From Nocardioidaceae bacterium (GTDB taxonomy: Bacteria > Actinomycetota > Actinomycetes > Propionibacteriales > Nocardioidaceae): a stretch of DNA of 64,000 bases. Of the stretch, positions 15,429-24,989 are shown in pieces. Numbering within the stretch: the stretch's first letter is position 1; each line of letters starts with the position of its first letter. Under the pieces are notes generated by a model. That model did no database searches. It had not been told where the DNA came from and worked only from the letters and a program-made list of their open reading frames with translations. The position numbers and the translations under genes were made by a program. The DNA lies in assembly GCA_017744365.1 (NCBI GenBank), contig JAGIBL010000001.1:186001-250000 (forward strand). Direction: 5' to 3'.

Positions 15429-15595
15429 TCCGACTCCTGGGGCGATGAGGAGATCCGCCTGACGGGGGAGCAGGCAGCGTGAACATCGTGGCAGATCGGA
15501 GTGATGAGTTGTGGCAGTCAAAGATCTGAATCAAAGTGGTCTAGATGTAACTCACTCGGCGAGAAGAGCCGAACTCCTTTTCGACCGCCTCGGCT

Positions 15596-16732
15596 CTATC
15601 CCCCGGGGCTGACCAGCAGGATCCGGTCGTCGCCGTCCGCCGGGTCGCCCCGGCCGTCCCGGTTGGAGGTGGCTACCCAGAGGTTGCCGTCGGGGGCGAC
15701 CACGACGGTGCGCATCCGGCCGTACCTGCCGACGAAGAACGCCTTCGGGTTGCGCGAGCGCGGACCGGCCACGTCGATGCGCCAGAGCCGCTCGCCGCGC
15801 AGCGAGGCGAGCCAGAGGCGGCCGCGGTCACCGGCGCCGGGGGTGAAGGCGAGACCGGACGGGGAGGCCTCGTCGGTGCGCCAGACCTGCTGTGGGTTCA
15901 CGAAACGGCCGTCGTCTCCGCGCCCCTCGACCTCGGGCCAGCCGTAGTTCTTGCCGGGCTGGATCAGGTTCAGCTCGTCCCAGGCGTCCTGGCCGAACTC
16001 CGAGGCCCACAGCCGGGCGCCGTTGTCGAAGGCCAGCCCCTGCACGTTGCGGTGGCCGAACGACCAGACCGGCGAGCGCGGGTCCGGGTTGCCGGGCGCC
16101 GGGTCGCCGTCGCGGGTGATCCGCAGGATCTTGCCGCCGAGCGAGCCCCGGTCCTGGGCGAGCGGGCCGTCGCCGGTCTCCCCGGTGGAGACGTACAGGT
16201 AGCCGTCCGGCCCGAACGCCAGCCGCCCGCCGTCGTGGATGTGCCCCTTCGGGATCCCGGTCAGGATGGGGGTGAGCGGGCCCAGCCGCTGCCCGTCGTA
16301 CGTCGCGCGCAGCACCCGGTTGTCCTCGTCGGTGGTCGCGTAGAGGAAGACAGCCTTGTCCGAGGCGTACGACGGGGAGACCGCCAGCCCGAGCAGCCCG
16401 GCCTCGCCGTCGGCGCGGGTCTGGTCCACGGTGCCGACCTCGCGGGGCGCCTGTCCGGCCCGGACCAGCAGCACCCGGCCACGGTCCCGCTCGGTGACCA
16501 GCGCGGAGCCGTCGGGGAGGAAGGCGATGCCCCAGGGCACCTCGAGGTCGCGGGCGATCGTGCCGACGACCTTCGGCGGGCCGCTCTGGGGGACCGGCGG
16601 GGTTGCGGTGCCGGTGCCGGTGGTCGGCTGTGCGGTCACGGTGGGCTCGGGCTCGGCGGGGCTGTCGTCGCCCCCGCCGCACCCGGCGAGCAGCACGGCT
16701 CCGGCAGTCAGGGCGAGGGCGAGCCGGCGCAT
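15596..16732 (-). CDS. PQQ-dependent sugar dehydrogenase-like lipoprotein
   Basis: A 378-residue beta-propeller of the glucose/sorbosone dehydrogenase (GSDH) family. A lipoprotein signal (LALALTAGAVLLAGC) places it outside the membrane; a Thr/Pro-rich linker follows. Family motifs are VPWGIAFLPDGSALVTERDRG, GEAGLLGLAVSP, GHIHDGGRLAFGPDGYLYV, SFGHRNVQGLAF and ASEFGQDAWDELN. Members oxidise aldose sugars using PQQ; many actinobacterial copies are uncharacterised, so substrate and cofactor use are unproven. No PQQ-synthesis gene is in the window. Confidence 0.9.
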   Translation of the reverse strand: MRRLALALTAGAVLLAGCGGGDDSPAEPEPTVTAQPTTGTGTATPPVPQSGPPKVVGTIARDLEVPWGIAFLPDGSALVTERDRGRVLLVRAGQAPREVGTVDQTRADGEAGLLGLAVSPSYASDKAVFLYATTDEDNRVLRATYDGQRLGPLTPILTGIPKGHIHDGGRLAFGPDGYLYVSTGETGDGPLAQDRGSLGGKILRITRDGDPAPGNPDPRSPVWSFGHRNVQGLAFDNGARLWASEFGQDAWDELNLIQPGKNYGWPEVEGRGDDGRFVNPQQVWRTDEASPSGLAFTPGAGDRGRLWLASLRGERLWRIDVAGPRSRNPKAFFVGRYGRMRTVVVAPDGNLWVATSNRDGRGDPADGDDRILLVSPGG

Positions 16733-16770
16733 GCCCTCGAACCTAGCGCCCTGAGTCAGAACACTGGCGT

Positions 16771-17721
16771 TCAGCCGACGCGGTCCAACAGGTCGAGCAG
16801 CGCCTCGTGCACCTCGGCGGGCTTCTCCAGGGCGACGAAGTGCGAGGCGTTGAGCTCGACGTACGTCGCTGCCTCGATCCGCTCGGCGGCGGTGCGCATG
16901 TCCTGTGCGGAGGCGAGGACGTCCCAGCGGCCGGCCACGAACGCGGTCGGAACCTCGATGCCGCGCAGCGAGACGCGCAGGTGCTCCGAGGTGGTCACCG
17001 CCAGGTGCATGTACCAGTCGATCGGTGTGGTCAGGAACGACTGGATCGCCCGCTTCGCGACCTCGGCGTCGGCCACCGGGAGCATGAATCCGCTGTGGCT
17101 GAGCACCGCGATGGCGGCGTCGCCGACCGGCAGCCGGCGCGCCACCTGGGTCAGCGGCTTGCCCAGCAGGCCCATCAGCCGGGCGGCGTTCACGGTGATC
17201 GCCGCGCGCAGGAACCGGGGCACGTGCAGCGGGGCCAGCATCGAGGAGAAGGTGCCCCCGGGGACGCCGGCGACCGCGAACAGCGCCTCGACCCGCTCGG
17301 GGTGCAGGGTGGCCAGCTCGAACGCGGTGTTGACGCCCATCGACCAGCCCACCACCGGGCAGGACTCCAGCCCGGCGTCGTCCATCACCGCCATCGCGTC
17401 CTCGACGAAGGCCTCGATGCCGACGTGGGTGCGGTCCTGCGGGCGTGCCGACCCGCCGGTGCCGCGGTGGTTCCAGGAGATCACCCGGACCCCGCACTCG
17501 GGGTCGAGCAGGGCGGGCCAGGCGTAGGGGCTGGTGCCCAGGCCGTTGCAGAGCAGCACGGTCGGCCCGGTCATGGTGCCGTCGACGTCGTTGGTCCAGG
17601 CGCGCAGCGGCGTGCCGTCGTACGCGGTGACGTCGTAGAACCGCAGCGCCGGGCCGCCCTCGTCCTCGAGGTCGGGGACCAGGTGGAGGGCCGGTGCGGG
17701 CTCGGTCTGCGGAGCGGACAT
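16771..17721 (-). CDS. Alpha/beta hydrolase
   Basis: A 316-residue alpha/beta-hydrolase. The oxyanion region is LLCNGLGTSPYAW, the nucleophile elbow VVGWSMGVN (Ser), the Asp is likely in VAGRWDVLAS and the His in LNASHFVALEKP, giving a full triad. WNHRGTGGS after strand 4 resembles lipase, haloperoxidase and meta-cleavage hydrolase relatives. ATG 17721 (MSAPQTE) is preferred; the frame is open to 17778. Substrate unknown. It is not clearly in an operon. Confidence 0.88.
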   Translation of the reverse strand: MSAPQTEPAPALHLVPDLEDEGGPALRFYDVTAYDGTPLRAWTNDVDGTMTGPTVLLCNGLGTSPYAWPALLDPECGVRVISWNHRGTGGSARPQDRTHVGIEAFVEDAMAVMDDAGLESCPVVGWSMGVNTAFELATLHPERVEALFAVAGVPGGTFSSMLAPLHVPRFLRAAITVNAARLMGLLGKPLTQVARRLPVGDAAIAVLSHSGFMLPVADAEVAKRAIQSFLTTPIDWYMHLAVTTSEHLRVSLRGIEVPTAFVAGRWDVLASAQDMRTAAERIEAATYVELNASHFVALEKPAEVHEALLDLLDRVG

Positions 17722-17790
17722 GGCCCTGAGTGTGCCGTAGCCCTGCTGCGTGAGAGGGCCGTTCGTGGCAGAAGTCACCCACCCGCGCGG

Positions 17791-17997
17791 TCAGCCGACC
17801 GCGACGACGACCTCGACCTTCTCGGTGGCGGCCTGGCGGGCCAGGTGCGCGCTCACGTACTCCTCGACCTCGAGACGTTCCAGTCGGCGGGCGGCCAGGA
17901 CCGTGCACGCGGCCATCGCGTTGCGGCGGGCACCTTCCTGGCTCTTGCTCGACCAGCGCCCAACGAGACCCAGCGGCGTGACGGACAGGATGCTCAT
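17791..17997 (-). CDS. 68-residue protein of unknown function
   Basis: The frame begins MSILSVTPLGLVGRWSSKSQ after a strong Shine-Dalgarno (GGGAGGAG, 8 nt from ATG 17997), which supports a real gene. It is basic in the middle (ARRLERLEVEEYVSAHLARQ) and predicted helical, with no membrane segment or signal peptide. No family is recognised. It is divergent from the beta-propeller gene at 18138, sharing a 140-bp promoter region. Confidence 0.65.
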   Translation of the reverse strand: MSILSVTPLGLVGRWSSKSQEGARRNAMAACTVLAARRLERLEVEEYVSAHLARQAATEKVEVVVAVG

Positions 17998-18137
17998 CCG
18001 GGTTCTCCTCCCTTGTTGGTGTTCGTCGAACCTAGGCAGCCGGAGGGACGGCGCGGTCACGGCGCTGTGACATCTGTGTGAACAAGTCCGCACGCAGCCC
18101 TTGAGGACTGTCGGTGGGCAGGACCATGCTCGCTTCC

Positions 18138-19220
18138 ATGAGCGATGCCACCCTGCTGCTGGTCGGGACCCGGAAGGGTCTCTGGATCGGCCGGTCCGAC
18201 GCACGCCGTACGACGTGGAGCTGGACCGGCCCGCACTTCGACATGATGGAGGTCTACTCCTGCATGGTCGACACCCGCAACGGCCGACCACGGATCTTCG
18301 CCGGCGCCTCCTCACCCTGGACCGGTCCACAGATCCAGGTCTCCGACGACTTCGGCGAGACCTGGCACCCGACCTCGGGCGCGCACTTCCCGGAGGGGAT
18401 GGACACCTCGGTCGAGCGCGTCTGGCAGCTCGTCCCGGGCGCCGAGCCCGGGGTCGTCTACGCCGGCACCGAGCCGGGCGCGGTCTTCCGCTCCGAGGAC
18501 GGCGGCGAGACCTTCGCCCTCGAGCAGGCCCTCTGGGACCACCCGCACCGGCCGGAGTGGGGCGCCGGCTTCGGCGGCCAGGCGTTCCACACGATCCTGC
18601 CGCACCCGACCGACCCCGACTCGGTGACCGTGGCGATCTCGACCGGCGGCTGCTACCAGACTGCCGACGGCGGCAAGTCCTGGGAGCCGAGGAACGCCGG
18701 CATCAAGGCGGAGTTCCTGCCCGAGGGCCAGCAGTACCCGCCGTACGGGCAGTGCGTGCACAAGATCGCCCGGCACCCGGACAACCCCGAGCGGCTGTTC
18801 CTGCAGAACCACGGCGGCGTCTACCGCAGCGACGACCACGCCGCGTCCTGGCAGTCGATCGCCGAGGGGCTGCCCTCCGAGTTCGGCTTCTCGATCGTGG
18901 TGCACCCGCACGAGCCGGACACCGTCTACGTCTTCCCGATCAGCGGCGGCGACGGCCGCTACCCCCCGGGCGGGCACGCCGCGGTGTGGCGCTCGCAGGA
19001 CGCGGGAGAGAGCTGGAAGCAGCTGGACAACGGCCTGCCCGACCCGTTCTACGTGGCGGTGATGCGCGATGCCATGTGCACCGACGGCCACGACTCGACC
19101 GGCCTGTACGTCGGCGCCCGCAACGGCGCGGTCTGGGGTTCGCCCGACGCGGGGGAGGCCTGGGACCAGGTGATCGCCAACCTGCCCGACGTGATGGTGG
19201 TGCGGGCGGCCGCGATCTGA
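18138..19220 (+). CDS. BNR/Asp-box beta-propeller protein (sialidase-like fold)
   Basis: A 360-residue protein made of repeated BNR blades. At least six Asp-box motifs of the form SxDxGxTW are seen: SDDFGETW, SEDGGETF, TADGGKSW, SDDHAASW, SQDAGESW and SPDAGEAW. There is no signal peptide, so it is probably cytoplasmic. Such proteins are often named exo-alpha-sialidase, but the sialidase arginine triad and FRIP motif are not evident, so enzyme activity is doubtful. ATG 18138 (MSDATLLLV) matches the start of the first blade; ATG 18126 and 18114 are alternatives upstream. Confidence 0.85.
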   Translation: MSDATLLLVGTRKGLWIGRSDARRTTWSWTGPHFDMMEVYSCMVDTRNGRPRIFAGASSPWTGPQIQVSDDFGETWHPTSGAHFPEGMDTSVERVWQLVPGAEPGVVYAGTEPGAVFRSEDGGETFALEQALWDHPHRPEWGAGFGGQAFHTILPHPTDPDSVTVAISTGGCYQTADGGKSWEPRNAGIKAEFLPEGQQYPPYGQCVHKIARHPDNPERLFLQNHGGVYRSDDHAASWQSIAEGLPSEFGFSIVVHPHEPDTVYVFPISGGDGRYPPGGHAAVWRSQDAGESWKQLDNGLPDPFYVAVMRDAMCTDGHDSTGLYVGARNGAVWGSPDAGEAWDQVIANLPDVMVVRAAAI

Positions 19221-19263
19221 GCCGCGGCCGACCGTGCTGGCGCGGTCCGACAGAATGTGAGGC

Positions 19264-20946
19264 ATGACGCAGACGCCCGACATCAAGCCCCGCTCCCGCG
19301 ACGTCACCGACGGCCTCGAGAAGGCCGCCGCGCGAGGGATGCTCCGGGCGGTAGGCATGGGCGACGAGGACTTCGCCAAGCCGCAGATCGGGGTCGCCTC
19401 GTCCTGGAACGAGATCACGCCCTGCAACCTGTCCCTGGACCGGCTCGCCAAGGCGGTCAAGAACGGCGTGCACGCTGCCGGCGGCTACCCGCTGGAGTTC
19501 GGCACCATCTCGGTCTCCGACGGCATCTCGATGGGCCACGAGGGCATGCACTTCTCGCTGGTCTCCCGCGAGGTCATCGCCGACTCGGTCGAGACGGTGA
19601 TGATGGCCGAGCGGCTGGACGGCTCGGTGCTGCTGGCCGGCTGCGACAAGTCGCTGCCGGGGATGCTGATGGCCGCCGCCCGCCTCGACCTGGCCAGCGT
19701 CTTCCTGTACGCCGGGTCGATCATGCCCGGGCAGGTCGACGGCAACGACGTCACGATCATCGACGCCTTCGAGGCCGTCGGCGCCTGCCTGGCCGGCAAG
19801 ATCACCCGTGAGGAGGTCGACCGGATCGAGCGGGCGATCTGCCCGGGCGAGGGCGCCTGCGGTGGCATGTACACCGCGAACACGATGGCCTCGGTGGCCG
19901 AGGCGCTCGGCATGTCGCTGCCCGGCTCGGCCGCCCCGCCGGCGGTGGACCGTCGCCGCGACGGGTTCGCGCACCGCTCCGGCGAGGCCGTGGTCGGCCT
20001 GCTCAAGGAGGGCATCACCGCCCGCCAGATCATGACCCGCGAGGCCTTCGAGAACGCCATCGCCGTGGTGATGGCGCTGGGCGGCTCGACCAACGCGGTG
20101 CTGCACCTGCTCGCGATCGCCCGCGAGGCCGACGTGGACCTGACCATCGACGACTTCAACCGGGTCGGCGACAAGGTTCCGCACCTCGGCGACCTGAAGC
20201 CGTTCGGCCGTTACGTGATGAACGACGTGGACAAGATCGGCGGCATCCCGGTGGTCATGAAGGCGCTGCTCGACGCCGGCCTGATGCACGGCGACTGCCT
20301 GACCGTCACGGGCAAGACGATGGCGGAGAACCTCGAGGCACTGGCCCCGGCCGCTGTCGACGACGACGTGATCCGCACGCTGGACCGGCCGATCCACAAG
20401 ACCGGCGGCCTGACCATCCTCAAGGGCTCGCTGGCCCCGGAGGGCGCGGTGGTCAAGAGCGCCGGGTTCGACGACACCACCTTCACCGGCACCGCACGGG
20501 TCTTCGACGGCGAGCGCGCCGCGATGGACGCGCTGGAGGAGGGCAAGATCCAGCCCAAGGACGTCGTGGTGATCCGCTACGAGGGCCCCAAGGGCGGTCC
20601 CGGCATGCGCGAGATGCTGGCCATCACCGGCGCGATCAAGGGCGCCGGGCTGGGCAAGGACGTCCTGCTCATCACCGACGGCCGCTTCTCCGGAGGGACC
20701 ACGGGTCTCTGCGTCGGGCACATCGCCCCCGAGGCGGTCGACGGCGGCCCGATCGCCTTCGTCCGCGACGGCGACCCGATCACCCTCGACGTGGCGAACC
20801 GGACCCTGGAGGTCACGATCGACGCCGACGAGCTGGAGGCGCGCAAGGACGGCTGGGTGCCGAATCCGCCGAAGTACACCCGCGGCGTGCTCGGCAAGTA
20901 CGCCAAGGTGGTGCAGTCCGCCGCGCACGGCGCCGTCTGCGGCTGA
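19264..20946 (+). CDS. ilvD: Dihydroxy-acid dehydratase
   Basis: It dehydrates 2,3-dihydroxy-isovalerate and 2,3-dihydroxy-3-methylvalerate to the 2-oxo acids, the third step of valine and isoleucine synthesis. The 560-residue length is normal. Iron-sulfur cluster cysteines are in [10 protein letters not shown] and [16 protein letters not shown]; substrate and Mg motifs include [16 protein letters not shown] and the C-terminal [20 protein letters not shown] 19264 has GTGAGG upstream. It stands apart from ilvBNC (6 kb away) and has only 43 bp of upstream space, with no leader peptide seen. Confidence 0.97.
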   Translation: MTQTPDIKPRSRDVTDGLEKAAARGMLRAVGMGDEDFAKPQIGVASSWNEITPCNLSLDRLAKAVKNGVHAAGGYPLEFGTISVSDGISMGHEGMHFSLVSREVIADSVETVMMAERLDGSVLLAGCDKSLPGMLMAAARLDLASVFLYAGSIMPGQVDGNDVTIIDAFEAVGACLAGKITREEVDRIERAICPGEGACGGMYTANTMASVAEALGMSLPGSAAPPAVDRRRDGFAHRSGEAVVGLLKEGITARQIMTREAFENAIAVVMALGGSTNAVLHLLAIAREADVDLTIDDFNRVGDKVPHLGDLKPFGRYVMNDVDKIGGIPVVMKALLDAGLMHGDCLTVTGKTMAENLEALAPAAVDDDVIRTLDRPIHKTGGLTILKGSLAPEGAVVKSAGFDDTTFTGTARVFDGERAAMDALEEGKIQPKDVVVIRYEGPKGGPGMREMLAITGAIKGAGLGKDVLLITDGRFSGGTTGLCVGHIAPEAVDGGPIAFVRDGDPITLDVANRTLEVTIDADELEARKDGWVPNPPKYTRGVLGKYAKVVQSAAHGAVCG

Positions 20947-20955
20947 CCGCGAGTC

Positions 20956-21375
20956 ATGGACCAGAGGATCAGCTTCGTCACCCTCGCGGTGGCCGACCTG
21001 GAGAAGACGCACGCCTTCTACGTCGACGGCCTCGGCTGGACCGCGGAGATGTACGTTCCCGGCGAGGTGCTGATGATCCGCACCGGGCAGCACCTGCTGC
21101 TCTCCCTGTGGGCCGAGTCCGGCTTCGAGGCCGAGGTCGGACCGATCATGCGCGGCCAGGGGATCGTGCCTATCACGCTCGCCCACAACGTCCGCACCCC
21201 AGCCGAGGTCGACGAGATCCTGGCCCTGGCCCGCAGCATCGGCGCCGACCCGGTGGGCGAGGCCGAGCAGCGCGACTGGGGCGGCTACACCGGCTACTTC
21301 GCGGATCCGGACGGGTACCGCTGGGAGATCGCGGTCAACCCGGGGCCGGTCGGCGAGCTGGTGCTGCCCAACTGA
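20956..21375 (+). CDS. VOC-family (glyoxalase-like) protein
   Basis: A 139-residue vicinal-oxygen-chelate protein with two beta-alpha-beta-beta-beta modules: ISFVTLAVADLEKTHAFYVDGLGW at the start and YFADPDGYRWEIAVNP at the end. The final Glu in WEI is the usual metal ligand; the canonical first His is replaced (FVTLAV), so the metal site may be incomplete. Function could be lyase, antibiotic binding or other; not assignable. It begins 9 bp after ilvD and is probably co-transcribed. Confidence 0.85.
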   Translation: MDQRISFVTLAVADLEKTHAFYVDGLGWTAEMYVPGEVLMIRTGQHLLLSLWAESGFEAEVGPIMRGQGIVPITLAHNVRTPAEVDEILALARSIGADPVGEAEQRDWGGYTGYFADPDGYRWEIAVNPGPVGELVLPN

Positions 21376-21406
21376 GCAGCGACCAGCTCGCCGTCCCCCC
21401 TTCTGC

Positions 21407-22438
21407 TCAGCCGAACAGGGTGAGCAGCACCGTCAGCAGGCTGTTCTGCTGGGTCGTCGTCCAGTCACCGTCGAGCCGGGTGATCGGGATGTCGTTGCGG
21501 GCGAGCGCGGTGGTGTCCGCGTTCTTCCTGGTCTCCGCGGCCGGGACGCCGGGGCTGAGCAGGTAGGTGCCGCCGGTGCGGGGCACGTCGCCGCTGAAGG
21601 CCAGCCCGATGTCGTTCGAGGTGCCGGCGACGGTGTTGACCGGCTTGCCGAGGGTCTCGCCGGCGCCGACGAACGGGTAGTTCACGTTGAGCGTGGTGCC
21701 GGGCACCAGCTGCTGGCCGCCGACCAGCTTGCGGAGCAGGTCGACCGCGAACCCGGCCGCCTTCGCGAACGGCGTGCTCGGGATCTGCGCCAGGTCGCGC
21801 GGCACCTCGGCGCTGAGCGCGATCGCCGGCACGCCGTACTCGCGCGCGGTGACCACGGCACCGACTGTGCCGGAGTGGTTGAGGGTGGAGCCGACGTTCT
21901 GGCCGAAGTTCACCCCGGACAGCACCACGTCGGGGCCCCCGGTCCAGTAGGTCTTCGCGAAGCGCGACAGCGCGACGTTCACCGCGTCGGCCGGCGAGGC
22001 GCTCGGCGTGGTCGAGCTGCACGGGGCAGCGGCCTGGCAGACCCCGAACACGGCACCGGCGGTGGAGCTGGAGGCGCAGTCGCCGGTGTACGCGGCCGGG
22101 GGAGTGACCGCCTGCACGGTCAGCGGGACCGGGGCGAAGCCGGGCGACGTCATCCGCGCGCCGGCGCCGCTCTGCTGGCCCCACGGCGCCACCACGAGGA
22201 CGTCGGCGCCGGCGGCGCAGAGCGCCTTGCGCAGTTCGTAGAGCCCCTTGCCATCGGTGCCGAAGCCGGCGTCGAGGCCGCGGGCGGAGTCGTCGTTGGT
22301 GATGAGGACCTTGAGGCCGGTGAGGTCGGTGGCCGGGGCGGCCTGGGCGGCCTGGGCGGGCGCCCAGGAACCGGCACCGAGAGCGACGGCCACCAGGGCC
22401 AGCGCGGCCGAGGCGGCGAGTGAGTGGACGGTTCGCAT
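21407..22438 (-). CDS. Secreted SurE-like nucleotidase
   Basis: A 343-residue protein of the SurE 5'/3'-nucleotidase fold, with features that normal cytoplasmic SurE lacks: a Sec signal peptide (ALALVAVALGAGSWAPAQA) and an insertion with extra cysteines (TGDCASS, FGVCQAAAPCSS). The metal site ITNDDS and the SurE signature SGVNFGQNVGSTLNHSGTVG...YGVPAIALS are present, so hydrolysis of a phosphate ester outside the membrane is likely. ATG 22438 has GAGGAG upstream. It is divergent from a LysR-type regulator, which probably controls it. Confidence 0.85.
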   Translation of the reverse strand: MRTVHSLAASAALALVAVALGAGSWAPAQAAQAAPATDLTGLKVLITNDDSARGLDAGFGTDGKGLYELRKALCAAGADVLVVAPWGQQSGAGARMTSPGFAPVPLTVQAVTPPAAYTGDCASSSTAGAVFGVCQAAAPCSSTTPSASPADAVNVALSRFAKTYWTGGPDVVLSGVNFGQNVGSTLNHSGTVGAVVTAREYGVPAIALSAEVPRDLAQIPSTPFAKAAGFAVDLLRKLVGGQQLVPGTTLNVNYPFVGAGETLGKPVNTVAGTSNDIGLAFSGDVPRTGGTYLLSPGVPAAETRKNADTTALARNDIPITRLDGDWTTTQQNSLLTVLLTLFG

Positions 22439-22530
22439 GGTTCTCCTCGTGGGTGGGTGCAACTTGTTCTAGATTCGGGCGACCGGCCGGACGCGGTCCA
22501 AGACCCGTTCGGCATGACCCGGGAGCCGCG

Positions 22531-23403
22531 ATGAACATCCAGCAGCTGCGCTACGTGGTCGCGACCGCCGAGCTCGGCTCGATGACCGCGGCGGCGGCCC
22601 GGCTGTACGTCGCCCAGCCCGCGCTGAGCCGGGCGGTTCGCGGGCTCGAGCGCGAGCTGGGACTGGACCTGTTCGCCCGCTCGGCTGCCGGGGTCCGCGC
22701 GACGCCGGCCGGGGAGGAGTTCGTCGCCGCGGCCCGCAAGGTGCTGCGCGGGCTCGACGCGCTCCGCGCGGTCGGTGACACCCGGGACCCGGACGCGCAG
22801 GTCGTCATCGCGGCGACCCCGACGCTGCAGGCCTCGATGGCGGTGCCGATCCTGCGGGCGCTGCGCGAGCAGGGGATCACGGTGCACACCCGGCTGCTCG
22901 GGGCCGGGGGCGCCCGGGAGGTGCACGAGCTGGTCGCCGGCGGCCGCGCCGACCTGGGCATCTGCGACCAGACCCTGGCCAGCGACCTCGCGCTGGTGCC
23001 CCTCGGCCGGGCGGAGGTGCGGCTGTTCTGCCCGCTCGGCAGCGACCTGCCGGACCCGATCACGCTGGCCCAGGTGGCCGGGGTTCCGCTGGTGCTGCCC
23101 ACCGCGGGGACCGAGCGCCGCGCCGCGCTGGACGCCTTCTTCGAGTCCGCCGGTGTGGTGCCCACGGTCGCGGTGGAGAGCGACGAGCGCAGCGTCTGGC
23201 TCGAGTCGGTGCTCAGCGGGCTGGCCTCGTGCATCTGGCACAGCGTGGAGGCGCTGCACGCGCCCGCCGGCGGCTACGACGTACGACGGTTCGACCCGCC
23301 GATGTACACCGAGCTCTCCGCGGTGCACCGCGACGAGCTGCGCTCCGAGCCGGCCGCGCTGCTGCTCGGGGTGATCCGGGACCTGGCCGTGCTCGCGGGC
23401 TGA
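22531..23403 (+). CDS. LysR-family transcriptional regulator
   Basis: A 290-residue regulator: N-terminal winged helix-turn-helix (MNIQQLRYVVATAELGSMTAAAARLYVAQPALSRAV shown here in parts: LGSMTAAAARLYVAQPALSR) and a C-terminal LysR substrate-binding domain from about residue 90. GGGAG precedes ATG 22531. The 92-bp gap to the divergent secreted SurE-like gene is the classic LysR arrangement and suggests that gene as target. The effector is unknown. Confidence 0.92.
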   Translation: MNIQQLRYVVATAELGSMTAAAARLYVAQPALSRAVRGLERELGLDLFARSAAGVRATPAGEEFVAAARKVLRGLDALRAVGDTRDPDAQVVIAATPTLQASMAVPILRALREQGITVHTRLLGAGGAREVHELVAGGRADLGICDQTLASDLALVPLGRAEVRLFCPLGSDLPDPITLAQVAGVPLVLPTAGTERRAALDAFFESAGVVPTVAVESDERSVWLESVLSGLASCIWHSVEALHAPAGGYDVRRFDPPMYTELSAVHRDELRSEPAALLLGVIRDLAVLAG

Positions 23404-23445
23404 CGCGCGGAAATCAGCGGCATCCGTGCCCGCGCCTGGTGTCGA

Positions 23446-23790
23446 ATGGTCGCCATGGACCGGCGCGAGGGACCCGAGTGGGTGGCGATCTACCTGGTCG
23501 GCCTGCTGCTCGTCGGCTTCCTGGTGCTGGTCGGCGCGGCCGGGCACGGTGGCCTCGGCGACCCCTCACCCGTGCCCGACTCGGTCGTCCCCGCGCCGCA
23601 GCGCGGCACCCGGCCCGGCCTGGCCCCGGCCGGGCCCGCGCGGCCCGGTCGGGGCGAGGAGACCCCGCTGGCTCAGCCGCCGTGGGGGACCTTGTTCACC
23701 GTGCACACGAACTCGCGCAGGATCCGTCCGGTGTCGACGGCGGTACCGTTGTCGAACGCTCGCTGGAGCTCGGCGGTGGAGTCGATCTGA
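23446..23790 (+). CDS. Small membrane protein (uncertain 3' end)
   Basis: The frame has one clear membrane segment (WVAIYLVGLLLVGFLVLVG, residues about 12-30) followed by a Pro/Gly/Arg-rich tail, and strong G/C at third positions up to about 23680. Beyond that it continues 118 bp antisense into the convergent secreted gene, where the sequence looks non-coding on this strand. ATG 23455 is an alternative start. Probably a real small inner-membrane protein, but the C-terminal 40 residues are doubtful. No family recognised. Confidence 0.45.
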   Translation: MVAMDRREGPEWVAIYLVGLLLVGFLVLVGAAGHGGLGDPSPVPDSVVPAPQRGTRPGLAPAGPARPGRGEETPLAQPPWGTLFTVHTNSRRIRPVSTAVPLSNARWSSAVESI

Positions 23791-24131
23791 CCGTTGCCGT
23801 TGACGTCTCCGGTGGCCAGTGCCGCTGGGTACCCGGACGGGAAGACCAGCTCGTGCACCTGCCACCGCCCGCCGTTGAAGTCGCGGTCCCCGGGCTTGGC
23901 CTCGGCGACGTTGCGCTGGCTGCCCGCGAAGGAGTAGATGGCGTCGAACGAGCTGTCCGGAGCGCCGGTTCCGGAGAGGTCGGTCGGCGTCGCGACGGTC
24001 CGGTAGAGCTGGCCGTCGATCCAGAACGCCGGCCCGCTGACGCCGGCGGCCTGCGCCGGTCCGGCAAGCCCGACCGCGGCGACGGCCAGGGTCGGAAGCG
24101 TGCTGAGCAGGACGGTGCGGGAGATGGTCAT
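23673..24131 (-). CDS. Small secreted protein
   Basis: A 152-residue protein with a Sec signal peptide (LLSTLPTLAVAAVGLAGPAQAA). The mature part includes DVNGNGQIDSTAE, which resembles an EF-hand/dockerin-type calcium loop, and a second similar stretch (GDRDFNGGRW). GGAGGACC precedes ATG 24131. The function is unknown; a calcium-binding extracellular protein is a reasonable guess. It ends inside the convergent small membrane-protein frame. Confidence 0.72.
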   Translation of the reverse strand: MTISRTVLLSTLPTLAVAAVGLAGPAQAAGVSGPAFWIDGQLYRTVATPTDLSGTGAPDSSFDAIYSFAGSQRNVAEAKPGDRDFNGGRWQVHELVFPSGYPAALATGDVNGNGQIDSTAELQRAFDNGTAVDTGRILREFVCTVNKVPHGG

Positions 24132-24260
24132 GCGGTCCTCCAGGGTTGGTGCCGGCGGCGTTCGCCGGCTGTTCTCCAGGCAACCGGGACCCGGACCGCA
24201 ATCCCATGACGAGGGTCTTACGGAGTCTTACGGAACCCTGACGCGCCCTACGATGCGCGG

Positions 24261-24956
24261 GTGACGCGCACGAACGAGTTCGGCCAGCCGATCGGCGAGG
24301 CGGTGGACTGGAGCCCGCGGCCGGAGGTCGGGCCGGTGACGCTGGTCGGCCGCTGCTCCCGGGTCGAGCCGCTCGCCGCCCACCACCTCGACGCCCTGTA
24401 CGACGCCCTGGTGCTGCGCTCGCCGCCGAGCATCTGGACCTACCTGTCCGGAGGCCCGTTCGACGGCAAGCCCGGGCTGTTCGGCTGGCTGCGGATGCAC
24501 GACGAGGACCCGGGCATCGTGCCGCACGTGCTCTGCGGGCCGGACGCGCGCCCGGCCGGGGTGGCGTCCTACCTGAGGCTGGACGGGCGCAACGGCTCGG
24601 TCGAGGTCGGCGCGATCGCCTACGCCGCCGCGCTGCAGCGCACCACCGCGGCGACCGAGGTGATGTACCTGATGATGCGGCACGTCTTCGAGGACCTCGG
24701 CTACCGGCGCTACGAGTGGAAGTGCGACTCCCTCAACGAGCCGTCCCGGCGGGCCGCCGAGCGGCTCGGGTTCCGCTACGAGGGCCGGTTCCGCCACGCC
24801 TTGGTCTACAAGGGTCGCAACCGGGACACGGACTGGTTCTCGGTCACCGACACCGAGTGGCCCGGGGTGAAGGCGGCCCTGGAGGCGTGGCTGGCCCCGG
24901 TGAATTTCGATACCGACGGACGGCAGATCGAGCCGCTGCGGGTGCCGCGAGGGTAG
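24261..24956 (+). CDS. GNAT-family N-acetyltransferase (RimJ/RimL-like)
   Basis: A 231-residue acetyltransferase using acetyl-CoA. The N-terminal strand VTLVGRCSRVEPLAAHHLDALYDAL, the core YLMMRHVFEDLGYRRYEWKCD and ERLGFRYEGRFRHALVYKGR near the end match proteins that acetylate ribosomal-protein N-termini or small amines. GTG 24261 is the start that keeps the family N-terminus; there is no clear Shine-Dalgarno, so the mRNA may be leaderless. The target is unknown. Confidence 0.88.
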   Translation: MTRTNEFGQPIGEAVDWSPRPEVGPVTLVGRCSRVEPLAAHHLDALYDALVLRSPPSIWTYLSGGPFDGKPGLFGWLRMHDEDPGIVPHVLCGPDARPAGVASYLRLDGRNGSVEVGAIAYAAALQRTTAATEVMYLMMRHVFEDLGYRRYEWKCDSLNEPSRRAAERLGFRYEGRFRHALVYKGRNRDTDWFSVTDTEWPGVKAALEAWLAPVNFDTDGRQIEPLRVPRG

Positions 24957-24989
24957 AATCGGCACCCTGAAAGGTAGAAGGGTGTTTCG

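Noticed and set aside
18021-18031. LexA (SOS) box
   Set aside because: GTTCG T CGAAC is symmetric but has the half-sites in the opposite order to the GAAC-N4-GTTC operator.
18138-19220. True sialidase
   Set aside because: Asp boxes alone mark the propeller fold; the FRIP motif and arginine triad are not evident.
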